NCBI GenBank assembly: GCA_002297545.1
Contig: DBLZ01000049.1
Location: 1 to 35,315 of the forward strand
Source of the DNA: Prevotellaceae bacterium UBA711
Lineage (GTDB): Bacteria > Bacteroidota > Bacteroidia > Bacteroidales > Bacteroidaceae
Length of the DNA: 35,315 bases
Direction: 5' to 3'
The notes beneath the pieces are model-generated. The model was not told the DNA's origin. It ran no database searches and saw only the letters and a list, made by a program, of their open reading frames with translations. Within the stretch, counting starts at the first letter, position 1. Each line of letters begins with the position of its first letter. This document shows, piece after piece, positions 9,221 to 18,300 of this stretch. The position numbers and the translations under genes are program-made.

Positions 9221-9252
9221 TTTGTTTGTTTCGCGATTAAAGTATATATTTG
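9221..9252 (+). promoter_or_regulatory. Bacteroidetes-type promoter of the transglutaminase-like lipoprotein gene
   Basis: TATATTTG at 9245-9252 is a perfect TAnnTTTG element. TTTG at 9221-9224 lies 20 bases upstream as the -33 element. A leader of about 100 bases precedes the chosen start at 9361. This promoter probably drives the fucosidase gene as well. Confidence 0.75.
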
Positions 9253-9360
9253 TAGACGATATGCGCGCATTACGGCGGCATCGTCATGCCCTCCGTACCT
9301 AATATATATAACACATGTGCGCGCGAAGCACACAGACAACACATACACACACACCCAACC

Positions 9361-11358
9361 ATGAAACACATCCTTTCTTCAGCCGTCCTATGCTCGGGCC
9401 TGCTGTTTTTAGGCTCATGCCAAAGCGAGACGGATGATTACGTAGCTTTTCTGTACCGTTACATGCCCACGTCCGATAGTGTGGACTATTCCCGTGACTA
9501 CTGGGAGCGCCAGGTGGCCATGTCCCAGAAGGCACGCCGTGAAATGCCTTGGGGTAAGATAGTTCCCGAGACGGAGTGGCGTCATTTTGTGGTGCCGGTC
9601 CGTGTCAACAATGAGGCTTTGGACGATGCCCGTACCGTCATATACGAGGAGCTGGCTCCACGCCTGCAGGGCATGACCATGGAAGAGGCCGCTTTGGAGG
9701 TCAACCACTGGTGCCACGAGAAGGTGAGCTATCAGCCCAGCGACGGCCGCACGTCGCCTCCGCTCACCACCATGGCCAATGCCATAGGTCGTTGTGGCGA
9801 GGAGAGTACGTTCACAGTGGCTGCCATGCGAGCCGTTGGCATCCCCGCCCGTCAGGTCTATTGTCCCCGATGGTCGCACACCGACAGCAACCACGCATGG
9901 GTGGAGGTATGGGTAGCCGACGATGACAAGGGCAACGGCCGTTGGCGCTTCATGGGAGCCTGTGAACCCGAGGCCGTCCTGGACAAGGGATGGTTCAACT
10001 GGGCTGCATCCAGAGCCATGCTTGTCCACACGCGAGTGTTCGGTGCCGACTACGACGGGCGCGAAGAGGTCCTGTCCCGCAACGAATGTTACACCGAAAT
10101 AAACTGTCTGCCCACTTATGCTCCCACCAAGGACCTGGTGGTGGATGTGGTGGACGCTAACGACCAACCCATCTCTAACGCCACGGTGGACTTCCGTGTC
10201 TATAACTATGCCGAGTTCTATCCCATCGCCACGCAGAAGACCGATGACAACGGTCGTGCCACATTCACCACGGGATACGGCGACCTGATGGTGTGGGTCA
10301 GCACAGGCGACCGCTTCCAGGCTGTGCACGTACCGGCCATGCAGGACAGCGTCATCGTCATGCCTCTGCTGACCGTCGACAGCACCTGTGTACGCAATGC
10401 AGACTTCTGCGCGCCCATCTCCTCTTTGCCCGAGCCCGACCGCAGCATCGTTGACACCGTCAGCGAGAACGGTCGACGTCTCATGCGTGAGGACAGCATA
10501 CGTGTGGCCTATCAGCAGGCTACCTTCTACCAGGGCGAAGATGAGGTGTTGCGCGCGGCACGTAGCAATTGGAAAGTCATTGACGAATTCGTCAAGCATG
10601 CCGGCAACAAGGACGATGCATATGCCTACTTGCTGGGAGCCCTCAGCGACAAGGACCTCCGCGATGTTACGCCCGAGGTTCTGGCCGACCGTGCCACGCG
10701 CGTAAGCACCGAGCCTCTGCGCCCCTACATGAAGGAGCTGGCACAAATACTGCCTCAAGGCCTCACGCCCGATGCATGGCTCGCTTGGGTGGATGGGAAC
10801 ATCCGTGTGGACGATGCCCGCAATCCTTTGGGCATATACATGAGCCCCGTGGGTGTGGCACGTCATCGTGTCACGGATTCGCGCAGCCTGGAAGTCTTCC
10901 GTGTGGCCGGTGCACGTGCCCTGGGCATGAGAGCCTGGCTGGATGCCACGGGTGCCGCATACGTTGAGGGTTGCACCGCCGCCACTGGCAACACTGCCCC
11001 CATGGGCACGTTGCGCGTGGACACGCCGGCCGGGGAGAAGTACTTTACCGACTTCACCGTGGCACGCATAGTGGACGGACGTCCGCAGTCGCTCAACTTT
11101 GATGACGAGGACCAGACGCTGGGTAATCCCTTTGCCAATGGGCTGGAGTTGCCCGCAGGGGCTTATCTCCTTGTCACCGGCACACGTCTGTCTGATGGCG
11201 ATGTACTGGCCTCCTACCGTCTGCTGCGCGTGACAGCAGGGCAGACCACCACAGTGTCCATATCCCCGCGCCAAAGCGACCGCAAGGCCACATACGACCT
11301 GCTCAACCTGCAGGATTCGGACAAGGACGCCTCTGCCACCAGCGTACAGGGGCTCTGA
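9361..11358 (+). CDS. Transglutaminase-like domain lipoprotein
   Basis: The start at 9361 is chosen because it gives a clean lipoprotein signal (MKHILSSAVLCSGLLFLGSC, Cys20); an upstream in-frame ATG at 9286 would bury it. The protein has 665 residues. A transglutaminase/papain-like fold domain covers about 90-225, with Cys145 in GRCGEEST, His178 in SNHAWVEVW and a following GACEPE segment where the third catalytic residue normally lies. In many relatives that position is Asp-Pro; here it is Glu-Pro. Residues 260-330 resemble a carboxypeptidase-regulatory sandwich (VDVVDANDQPISNATVDFRV). The C-terminal half is unassigned. Such domains act either as cysteine peptidases on peptides or cell-wall fragments or as transglutaminases; which applies is open. 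The fucosidase gene follows after 36 bases. Confidence 0.85.
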   Translation: MKHILSSAVLCSGLLFLGSCQSETDDYVAFLYRYMPTSDSVDYSRDYWERQVAMSQKARREMPWGKIVPETEWRHFVVPVRVNNEALDDARTVIYEELAPRLQGMTMEEAALEVNHWCHEKVSYQPSDGRTSPPLTTMANAIGRCGEESTFTVAAMRAVGIPARQVYCPRWSHTDSNHAWVEVWVADDDKGNGRWRFMGACEPEAVLDKGWFNWAASRAMLVHTRVFGADYDGREEVLSRNECYTEINCLPTYAPTKDLVVDVVDANDQPISNATVDFRVYNYAEFYPIATQKTDDNGRATFTTGYGDLMVWVSTGDRFQAVHVPAMQDSVIVMPLLTVDSTCVRNADFCAPISSLPEPDRSIVDTVSENGRRLMREDSIRVAYQQATFYQGEDEVLRAARSNWKVIDEFVKHAGNKDDAYAYLLGALSDKDLRDVTPEVLADRATRVSTEPLRPYMKELAQILPQGLTPDAWLAWVDGNIRVDDARNPLGIYMSPVGVARHRVTDSRSLEVFRVAGARALGMRAWLDATGAAYVEGCTAATGNTAPMGTLRVDTPAGEKYFTDFTVARIVDGRPQSLNFDDEDQTLGNPFANGLELPAGAYLLVTGTRLSDGDVLASYRLLRVTAGQTTTVSISPRQSDRKATYDLLNLQDSDKDASATSVQGL

Positions 11359-11394
11359 TGCTACACCTTATTTATATAATATCTTAACCTGTAT

Positions 11395-12723
11395 ATGAAA
11401 AAGCTATTCCTTACTGCGGCCTTGGTCCTGGGCACCATGTGCAGTGCCAGTGCACAGGCCGAGTATGTGCCCACTGAGGCCAACCTCGCCTCGCGCGATG
11501 CTTTCCGCGATATGAAGTTGGGCATCTTCATCCACTGGGGCATCTACAGTACCTTTGCTCAGGGCGAGTGGTATCTGCAGAATGCCGTGCCCGACCGCAA
11601 CGAATATGCCAAGGCTGCCGATGCCTTCTACCCGCACCGCTTCAATGCCCGTGAGTGGGTACGTAGCATCAAGGCCGCCGGTGCCAAGTATATTTGCTTC
11701 ACCACACGCCACCACGATGGTTTCTCCATGTGGAAGACCAAACAGAGCAAGTACAACATCGTGGACGCCACTCCGTTCAAACGCGACGTTGTGAGGGAGC
11801 TGGCCGATGCCTGCCACGAGGAGGGCATACGCCTGCACCTCTATTACAGTCACATCGACTGGATGCGCGATGATTATCCCATGGGCCGTACCGGTACCAA
11901 CTGCGGCAAGAAGCGCGAGACGGCCGATTGGAGCAGCTACTACCGCTTTATGAATGCACAGCTGACCGAACTGCTGACCGAGTACGGCGACGTGGGCGCC
12001 ATCTGGTTCGACGGATGGTGGGACCACGAGGAGGATGCCACTCCCTTTGACTGGCAACTGCCCGAGCAATATGCCCTCATCCACAAGTTGCAGCCCGCCT
12101 GCCTCGTGGGCAACAACCACCACGGCGCACCCATGCCCGGCGAGGACATACAGCTCTTTGAGCGTGACCTGCCCGGCGAGATGACCAGCGGATTTGCCAA
12201 GGAGGCTGCCAAGGTCAGCCGTTTGCCTTTGGAAACCTGTCAGACGATGAACGGCATGTGGGGCTACAAGGTGGTGGATACCAACTACAAGAGTGCCGAC
12301 GACATCATCCGCCTCCTGGTCAACACCTCGGGCAAGGGTGCCAACCTGCTCATGAACATCGGCCCCCAGCCCAACGGCGAGTTGCCGGCGCAGTCGCTGC
12401 AACGCCTGAGGGAGATTGGCGAGTGGACATCGGTCTACGGCGAGAGCATCTATGGCACGGAGGCCGGTGACATAGCTCCGCAGAATTGGGGCGTGACAAC
12501 GCGTAAGGACGGCACCCTGTATCTGCATGTCACTGCGGCCGACTCCATCCCCTCCAACGGCCATGGCGGCCGCACCCTGCAGCTGCCCTTGAAGCAGAAG
12601 TTCCGTTCCGTAACCGAACTGGTGGGTGGTGCCAAGGTTCCGTTCAGCAAGAACAAGGAGGGGCTGGCCGTCACCATCCCCGAGAAGACCGGGGTGGTGG
12701 ACTACGTCCTCGTGTTGAAGTAA
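11395..12723 (+). CDS. Alpha-L-fucosidase, glycoside hydrolase family 29
   Basis: This 442-residue secreted enzyme is predicted to remove terminal alpha-L-fucose from glycans such as mucin O-glycans, milk oligosaccharides or N-glycans. The signal peptide ends in SASA (residue 20). GH29 landmarks are clear: KLGIFIHWGIYS near 41-52, TRHHDGFSMW at 104-113, and the nucleophile Asp206 in AIWFDGWWDHE. The length matches a catalytic barrel plus a short C-terminal beta domain, with no added binding module. The acid/base residue was not assigned, because it varies between GH29 subfamilies. The periplasm is the likely location, since no lipobox is present. It stands downstream of the transglutaminase-like gene and upstream of cutC and GH20. 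A terminator follows. Confidence 0.95.
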   Translation: MKKLFLTAALVLGTMCSASAQAEYVPTEANLASRDAFRDMKLGIFIHWGIYSTFAQGEWYLQNAVPDRNEYAKAADAFYPHRFNAREWVRSIKAAGAKYICFTTRHHDGFSMWKTKQSKYNIVDATPFKRDVVRELADACHEEGIRLHLYYSHIDWMRDDYPMGRTGTNCGKKRETADWSSYYRFMNAQLTELLTEYGDVGAIWFDGWWDHEEDATPFDWQLPEQYALIHKLQPACLVGNNHHGAPMPGEDIQLFERDLPGEMTSGFAKEAAKVSRLPLETCQTMNGMWGYKVVDTNYKSADDIIRLLVNTSGKGANLLMNIGPQPNGELPAQSLQRLREIGEWTSVYGESIYGTEAGDIAPQNWGVTTRKDGTLYLHVTAADSIPSNGHGGRTLQLPLKQKFRSVTELVGGAKVPFSKNKEGLAVTIPEKTGVVDYVLVLK

Positions 12724-12736
12724 AGTTCTGTATATC

Positions 12737-12787
12737 GTTCCCTCTTCGTCCCGCCTGCCCGGGAAGCGGAGAGGGGACCGTTGTTTT
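12737..12787 (+). terminator. Intrinsic terminator after the fucosidase gene
   Basis: The arms 12737-12748 (GTTCCCTCTTCG) and 12767-12778 (CGGAGAGGGGAC) pair over 12 positions with two G-U pairs. They are followed by CGTTGTTTTT, a T-rich tract ending at 12787. The next start codon is only nine bases beyond, so cutC and the GH20 gene would be expressed by read-through or from an unseen promoter. Confidence 0.75.
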
Positions 12788-12796
12788 TATGACATT

Positions 12797-13474
12797 ATGA
12801 TGATAGAAGTTTGTTGCCCCGACATCCCCAGTGTGCAGCGCGCCATAGAGGGTGGGGCAGACCGCATAGAACTGTGCCGTGCCTTGGAGTTGGACGGGCT
12901 CACGCCCACCCGCGAGGACATACGCACGGCCGTGGACATGTGCCACCGGGCCGGAGTGAAGGTGCACGTGCTCATCCGCTCTCGCGAAGGTGACTTTGTC
13001 TATACTGCTCCCGAGGAAGCGCGCCGGATGTCCGATGAGATAGCCATGGCACTGGATGAAGGTGCCGACGGAGTGGTGCTGGGAGCACTCACTCCCGATG
13101 GTGACATAGACACCGACCTGTGCAGCACATGGATAGGGGTTGTCCGCCGGCATCCCCGTGTGGAGAGCGGGGAACTCCGGGACCTGGGCATCACCTTCCA
13201 CCGCGCCTTCGATGTGTGCCGCAGCCCCATGGATGCGGTGGAGGATATTATCCGTCTTGGCTGCAACCGCCTCCTGACCTCCGGCCATGCTCCCTCGGCC
13301 GTGGACGGCATACCACTGTTGGCACGCCTGGTGCAGGCCACTGAGGGAAGGCTCGTCATCCTTGCCGGGGCAGGCGTCAGTGCATCCAACTACCACCGCA
13401 TCATGGACGAGGCGGGTGTTTGCGAGGTCCACGGTTCGTTCCGTGGCGGCATTCCCCGGAGGGACAAGGCCTGA
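12797..13474 (+). CDS. cutC: CutC-family TIM-barrel protein
   Basis: This 225-residue cytoplasmic protein has the CutC signature near its start (IEVCCPDIPSVQRAIEGGADRIELC, then GLTPTREDI) and the later barrel strands GADGVVLGALTPDG, FHRAFDV and RLLTSGHA. The family was named for copper homeostasis in E. coli, but that role has been questioned and its enzymatic activity is not settled. Here it sits between a fucosidase and a beta-hexosaminidase with no copper gene in sight, which favours a role in sugar metabolism; this is inference from context. The start could be either of two adjacent ATG codons (12797 or 12800). The GH20 gene begins 40 bases after the stop. Confidence 0.85.
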   Translation: MMIEVCCPDIPSVQRAIEGGADRIELCRALELDGLTPTREDIRTAVDMCHRAGVKVHVLIRSREGDFVYTAPEEARRMSDEIAMALDEGADGVVLGALTPDGDIDTDLCSTWIGVVRRHPRVESGELRDLGITFHRAFDVCRSPMDAVEDIIRLGCNRLLTSGHAPSAVDGIPLLARLVQATEGRLVILAGAGVSASNYHRIMDEAGVCEVHGSFRGGIPRRDKA

Positions 13475-13514
13475 TGTCTCGCCTAAGGTCAATTCCACTA
13501 ATCAACTTACCGAT

Positions 13515-15215
13515 ATGAATATCAAGAAGACATTGGCCGTCATCAGTGCGGCCACCCTTTGCCTTATGTCGTGCGACAGTTCCCGGAACTCCGCCGATGA
13601 GACAGCCTCCGCCCCCTTGGAATGGCGCGGAATGATGATAGACGCCAGTCGCCACTTTTGGCCTATGGATGTGCTGAAGCGTCAGGTGGACCTGATGGGG
13701 CAATACGGGCTCAACGTGTTGCACCTGCACCTTACCGATGCTGCCGGATGGCGGCTGGAGATAAAGAAGTATCCGCGATTGACGGATGTAGGTGCCTGGC
13801 GCACCCACGAGACGTGGAAGGAGTGGTGGGCAGCCCGTCCCAAGGCCGACGGGGCCAACAAGGGCGTGGAGTGGTTTGCACCTGCCTATGCCGACAGCAT
13901 CACAGGTTACGGAGGATACTATACCCAGGCCGATATGCGCGAACTCGTGAGCTATGCCGCCGCGCGTGGTATTACCATAGTGCCAGAGATAGAGTTTCCC
14001 GCCCACAGCGAGGAGGTCGTGGCGGCCTACCCGTGGCTGGGCTACAGCCACAGCGAGATGGATATGTCCCGGGACAGTACCTACATGTTCATGTCCGACG
14101 TTCTGGCAGAGGTGGCCGACATATTCCCAGGTCCGTACATCCATGTGGGTGGTGACGAGTCTGAGACACAGAAGGGGTTGCATCCCGAGGCCATGCGCCG
14201 TGTACAGAGCATAGTGGAGGGGCTGGGCCGACGCATGGTGGTTTGGGACGAAGGCCTGACCGATGAACCTGCCGATAGCGGTCAGATAATCATGGTGTGG
14301 CGCAACATAGATACGGCCACCAAAGCCATCCGCCTTGGTCATGAGGTGGTGATGTGCCCCGGCAACTGGTGCTACTTGGACAGCTACCAGGATTGCCCTA
14401 TCGGCCAGCCTGAGACCATGGGAGGCTACCGCTCGCTGGAGCACTGCTATTCCTTGCCCCTGGACAGCGCACTGGCTGCCGAGTCAGAGTGTAGCGGACG
14501 CCTTCTGGGTCTGCAGACATGCCTCTTTGCCGAGTATGTGCCAACGCCAGAGATACTGGAGTATCAGCTGTGGCCCCGTGCCCTGATGGTGGCTGAGCGT
14601 GGCCTCGGTCGCAACCGTTCATACGAGGATTTCCGCCAATGGGCCATAAACGTGACCGACAGCATGCTCCGCGAGGGCATCAATGCCTTTGACCTTAGGC
14701 ACGAGGTCGGGCAGCGCCCCGAGTCACAGGAGCCGGTGGAGCATCTTGCCTTGGGAACCAAGGTGACCTACGCCAATTCATTCAGTTCCTACTATCAGGC
14801 CGGCAGAGATACCGCCCTGGTGGATGGTCTGCGCGGTACGTGGAACAACAATGACGGCCTTTGGCAGGGCTTCAGTCAGGACATTGATTTAACGTTGGAT
14901 CTTGGTACTGAGCGTGAGGTTTCTTCTGTGGAGATGTCCTTCATGCAGATTACTGGTCCCGACATCTTCCTGCCAGCTACGGTTGAGGTCACCCTGCTTG
15001 ACAAAGCTGACCCGGCAGACCTGGCTTCCTCCAACTTCAAGGCTGCATCTGTCTGCACCCTGACACTGCCCGATTCCCTGACCGATACACCATACGTTAT
15101 CCATCCCTATGTGGCCACATTCTCTCCCGCCCGTCGGGCCGGCCGTATACATGTCACCGCCCGTCGCCGCCCGCATGCGGGGTGGCTCTTCGTGGACGAG
15201 GTGGTGGTGCGCTGA
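13515..15215 (+). CDS. GH20 beta-N-acetylhexosaminidase lipoprotein
   Basis: The start at 13515 gives a lipoprotein signal (MNIKKTLAVISAATLCLMSC, Cys20). The open frame extends upstream to 13287, but that part overlaps cutC and has no signal. The 566-residue enzyme should release terminal beta-linked GlcNAc or GalNAc. The barrel begins at about residue 35 with RGMMIDASRHFWP, then LHLHLTDAAGWRLEI and VPEIEFPAHS. The catalytic pair Asp214-Glu215 lies in YIHVGGDESE. The usual N-terminal GH20b domain appears to be missing or very short. Residues of about 435-566 look like a discoidin (F5/8 type C) sugar-binding domain (GLWQGFSQDIDLTLDLG). Together with the fucosidase it points to use of host glycoprotein glycans. 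Confidence 0.93.
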   Translation: MNIKKTLAVISAATLCLMSCDSSRNSADETASAPLEWRGMMIDASRHFWPMDVLKRQVDLMGQYGLNVLHLHLTDAAGWRLEIKKYPRLTDVGAWRTHETWKEWWAARPKADGANKGVEWFAPAYADSITGYGGYYTQADMRELVSYAAARGITIVPEIEFPAHSEEVVAAYPWLGYSHSEMDMSRDSTYMFMSDVLAEVADIFPGPYIHVGGDESETQKGLHPEAMRRVQSIVEGLGRRMVVWDEGLTDEPADSGQIIMVWRNIDTATKAIRLGHEVVMCPGNWCYLDSYQDCPIGQPETMGGYRSLEHCYSLPLDSALAAESECSGRLLGLQTCLFAEYVPTPEILEYQLWPRALMVAERGLGRNRSYEDFRQWAINVTDSMLREGINAFDLRHEVGQRPESQEPVEHLALGTKVTYANSFSSYYQAGRDTALVDGLRGTWNNNDGLWQGFSQDIDLTLDLGTEREVSSVEMSFMQITGPDIFLPATVEVTLLDKADPADLASSNFKAASVCTLTLPDSLTDTPYVIHPYVATFSPARRAGRIHVTARRRPHAGWLFVDEVVVR

Positions 15216-15219
15216 CCCA

Positions 15220-15316
15220 GTGGAGTGTTGTTCCGGTTTCTGTCCGAGCGACGCACTCCACCCCTGTGGCGGCAAGGCCTGGATAGGGCGTCTCGGGACT
15301 GACATCCTGTCCAGGC
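15220..15316 (+). terminator. Two hairpins after the GH20 gene
   Basis: GTGGAGTG (15220-15227) pairs with CACTCCAC (15254-15261). Further on, GCCTGGATAGG (15277-15287) pairs with CCTGTCCAGGC (15306-15316) with one G-U pair. No T-run follows either. They separate the GH20 operon from the next gene and probably end or stabilise its transcript. Confidence 0.5.
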
Positions 15317-15345
15317 GTAGATGCGCTAATAAAGTAATCAGTGAC

Positions 15346-15359
15346 AATGATATATCATT
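15346..15359. promoter_or_regulatory. 14-bp perfect palindrome before the first papain-like gene
   Basis: AATGATATATCATT is fully self-complementary and ends 17 bases before the start codon at 15377. Its size suits a dimeric regulator. No TAnnTTTG promoter element is evident in the 160-base gap, and the paralogous gene at 24262 lacks this palindrome. Chance is possible in AT-rich sequence. Confidence 0.35.
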
Positions 15360-15376
15360 ACCAAAACCTATAACCT

Positions 15377-18300
15377 ATGACAAACAAACTTACCCTATCC
15401 CTGTTGGCCTGTTGCGCTATGGTATCCACGGTGCGCGCCCAAAGCGACATCCCCTATGATGAGGACAAGCTGCCGGGATTCGTGGAGCCTATGAAGGCTT
15501 ATCCTCCCGAACCCAGCCTGATGAAGTACGTGCCCATGAAGGGTGAGCTACCCAGCCGTTACCTGGCACGCAAGGCCGCCTATGACGCCCTGCCTGACCA
15601 CTGGAACAATGCTGCCACCCGTTACTTCCCGCCCATCTTCAATCAGAGCAGCGGTTCATGTACCTACGCCTGTCGTTCGGGCTATATTCTCACGCACGAA
15701 CTGAACTCCTTGCGCGATGTTGATGGCAGCCTGCCCGAGAACCAGTACCCTACGCACTGGGGATGGCTGTTGTTGAACGCCGGCATCAGCTGGAGCAAAT
15801 GCGACATCTTGCAGTATGTGGGTTCGCCCAACGTAGTGGATTATGGAGGCAGGACATACAGCGAGTTGTTCGGACCGCAGGAACCAAGTCATAATGACTT
15901 CGGATGGATGAACGGCTATGATAGATGGAGAAATGCTATGGACAACCGTATATCGGGTGTCACCAGCATGCCCCTGACCCTGGAGACCGAGGAGGGACGC
16001 ATGGCAGCCAAGGCATGGCTCTACAATCATGCCGGTGACCCGGACTTCAAGGCCGGTGGTCTGATAGCGATAGATGTTGCTTCGGGCGGTAACTGGCAGA
16101 ATATCCCCAAGACATCGGCCAACGATGTCATCGGTGTTACTGGCAAGAAGTATGTCTACCGCTGGGGTACGACCCTGGACCATTCTCTCACCATCGTTGG
16201 TTATGATGACCGCATTGAGTTCGATCTGGACGGCAACGGTGTGGCCGGTGAGACGGACAAAGACGAGAAAGGTGCATGGATCATTGCCAACAGCTGGGGC
16301 GATGGATGGTGCAACGAGGGTTTCATATATTGTCCCTACAAGTATGCAGGCTACGTGAGCGATCCTACAACCGGAGCGCTTACGTCTGGCTACCTGACCG
16401 GTACCCTATACCATGCCCGCAAGAACTTCCGTCCCCTGCGTGCCATCAAGTTGAAGATAGCCTATTCGCACCGCAGCGAGCTGCAACTGCAGGTAGGCAT
16501 CAGCACCGACCTGAATGCCACGGAGCCTGAGCGTGTCATGAACATGTATCATTTCAAGTATGCCGGTGACGGTAATTGGGGCGATACAGATCCTGCACCC
16601 GCCACGCCTATGCTTGGCCGCTGGCAAGGGGCCATGAACTACGGTGCCATGGAGTTCATGTACGACCTGACGGATTTCAGCTCCGCCTTTGACCAGGGCA
16701 AGCCTCTTAAGTACTTCTTTATCATTAACCGCAAGAAAGATACCAATCTCGGCAAGGGCAACATACTGGAGGCCAGCATCGTGGATATGGAGCGCGACCA
16801 GGAAGGCCTGGAAAGTCCGTTTGATCTTGGTGGCGAGAGGTTTGAGATCCCCCATGATGGCAAGCGCCTTATGGTCAGTGCCATAGTGCAGGGCGAGGGC
16901 TATAATGTCGTCAACAACCTCATGCTGTCCGATGGCACCCTCACTTGGACTGCGCCCAATATCTGCAGTTATCGTGTGGCTTCATATAATGTCTACCGGG
17001 ACGACATCCTGCTGGGCAATACCAAGGATCTGACATACAGTGTGGACGGTGGTTGTGCCTATGCCGTGAGCGCGGTGTATGAGGACGGATACGAGAGTGA
17101 CAAGGTCGTTGTCATGGCCGCTGCTGTGCGGAACAATGTGTCTGCCAATATAGAGGAGGGCGGCTTCACCATCCCCAAGGTTTTCGATAACAACTACAAG
17201 GACTGCACCATCGAGTTCCTCTTCCGCCCCACACGTTTTGTCAATTGGAATAACCAGGCAGGTCCGGGCTGGGGTTCCTTCCTGCAGCACTCCAATGCCG
17301 ATGGCACCTTCTGCTGCGGATGGACCACCGGGGACCGGCTGACATCAACCGAGCCATTGACGCTGAACGCCTGGCAGCATATAGCCATTGTGGTGAAGGG
17401 CAACAGGATGACCCTCTACAAGGATGCCAAGGCCATCGGTTCCTGCACTTCCGGCTCGTACAGTGGCATAGGCGGCTTTGGAGACTATGTCTTCCGCTAT
17501 AGCGATGCAGGTGTATGGCAGAATGCCCAATATGACGAGATACGTATATGGGACCATGCACGTACCGTTACGCAACTCAAGGGATCTGCCACCATGCTGA
17601 AGCGACAGGAGTTCTATGGCAACGTGCTGCCTCAGGGATTGCTGGCTTATTACAAAGGCGATACTTTCATGGGCGAGAACGGTGGCTACTACATGCGCGA
17701 ATATGTTCACGGCTACCATGCTCCCATCCACAGAATGACGTCCGATCCGCAGCAGAAGTCCACCATGACTCTGCATGTCACTTCACTGCCTGCCGGAGTG
17801 ACAGTGAACATTCCCGAGAGCGTGCATGCCGGACAGCCTGTGGTCATGACCGCCACTCGTGGCGATGCCATCAATGACTTGTGGTGGAACATCCCCGCCT
17901 GCGGTATAGTGGACAAGCATATCATCGCTCCCACGGTGACCTTTGCCGAGACAGGAAGCTATGAAGTGATTGTGAGCGGACGGGACTACAGCGGTCAGGT
18001 CTACAGCGACACCGTGCAGGTGGTGGTGGGAGAGGCTCCCGAACTGGATGCCTCCTTTACCATCAACAGCAAGCGGTTTGTCTGTGGCGAGCATCTGAGC
18101 ATGAGCGCCAACAAATTCACTGACGGTTGTGCCTACCAGTGGTTGTTGCCCGGTGCCAGGGTGGAGACTGTATACGGAGCCAAGGCCGGTGCTACATACG
18201 AGGCCGGCGGAGAGTACACCGTAACTTTGAGGGTGACGGCTGATGATGGCCGCGTGGCCGAGAGCAGCCAGACGATACACATGTCTTCCATAGCTCCGGA

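Larger units (their letters stand above)
8912..9360. other. Intergenic region with long inverted repeat and degenerate repeats
   Basis: No gene is supported in these 449 bases. The left part holds a 25-bp inverted repeat (8919-9005), annotated separately. A 14-base piece of its right arm, TGCTTTTGCCTTTT (8982-8995), recurs at 9104-9117. An 18-base segment at 9088-9105 recurs at 9125-9142 with 15 matches and a 37-base period. The right end holds the promoter of the next gene. Confidence 0.6.

Noticed and set aside
8979..9221. 80-codon minus-strand open frame
   Set aside because: It covers the repeat-rich intergenic region, lacks family likeness and has no promoter or plausible start context.
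9286..9360. Upstream ATG for the transglutaminase-like lipoprotein
   Set aside because: It would place 25 unrelated residues before a clean lipoprotein signal peptide starting at 9361.
9415..11274. 619-codon open frame on the minus strand opposite the transglutaminase-like gene
   Set aside because: It is a shadow of a clear plus-strand gene in GC-rich codons, is rich in His, Gly and Val, and has no family features. Similar long shadows at 11404-12564, 13401-14444 and 31781-33010 were dropped for the same reason.
13287..13514. N-terminal extension of the GH20 frame
   Set aside because: It overlaps cutC in another frame and would hide the lipoprotein signal that begins at 13515.
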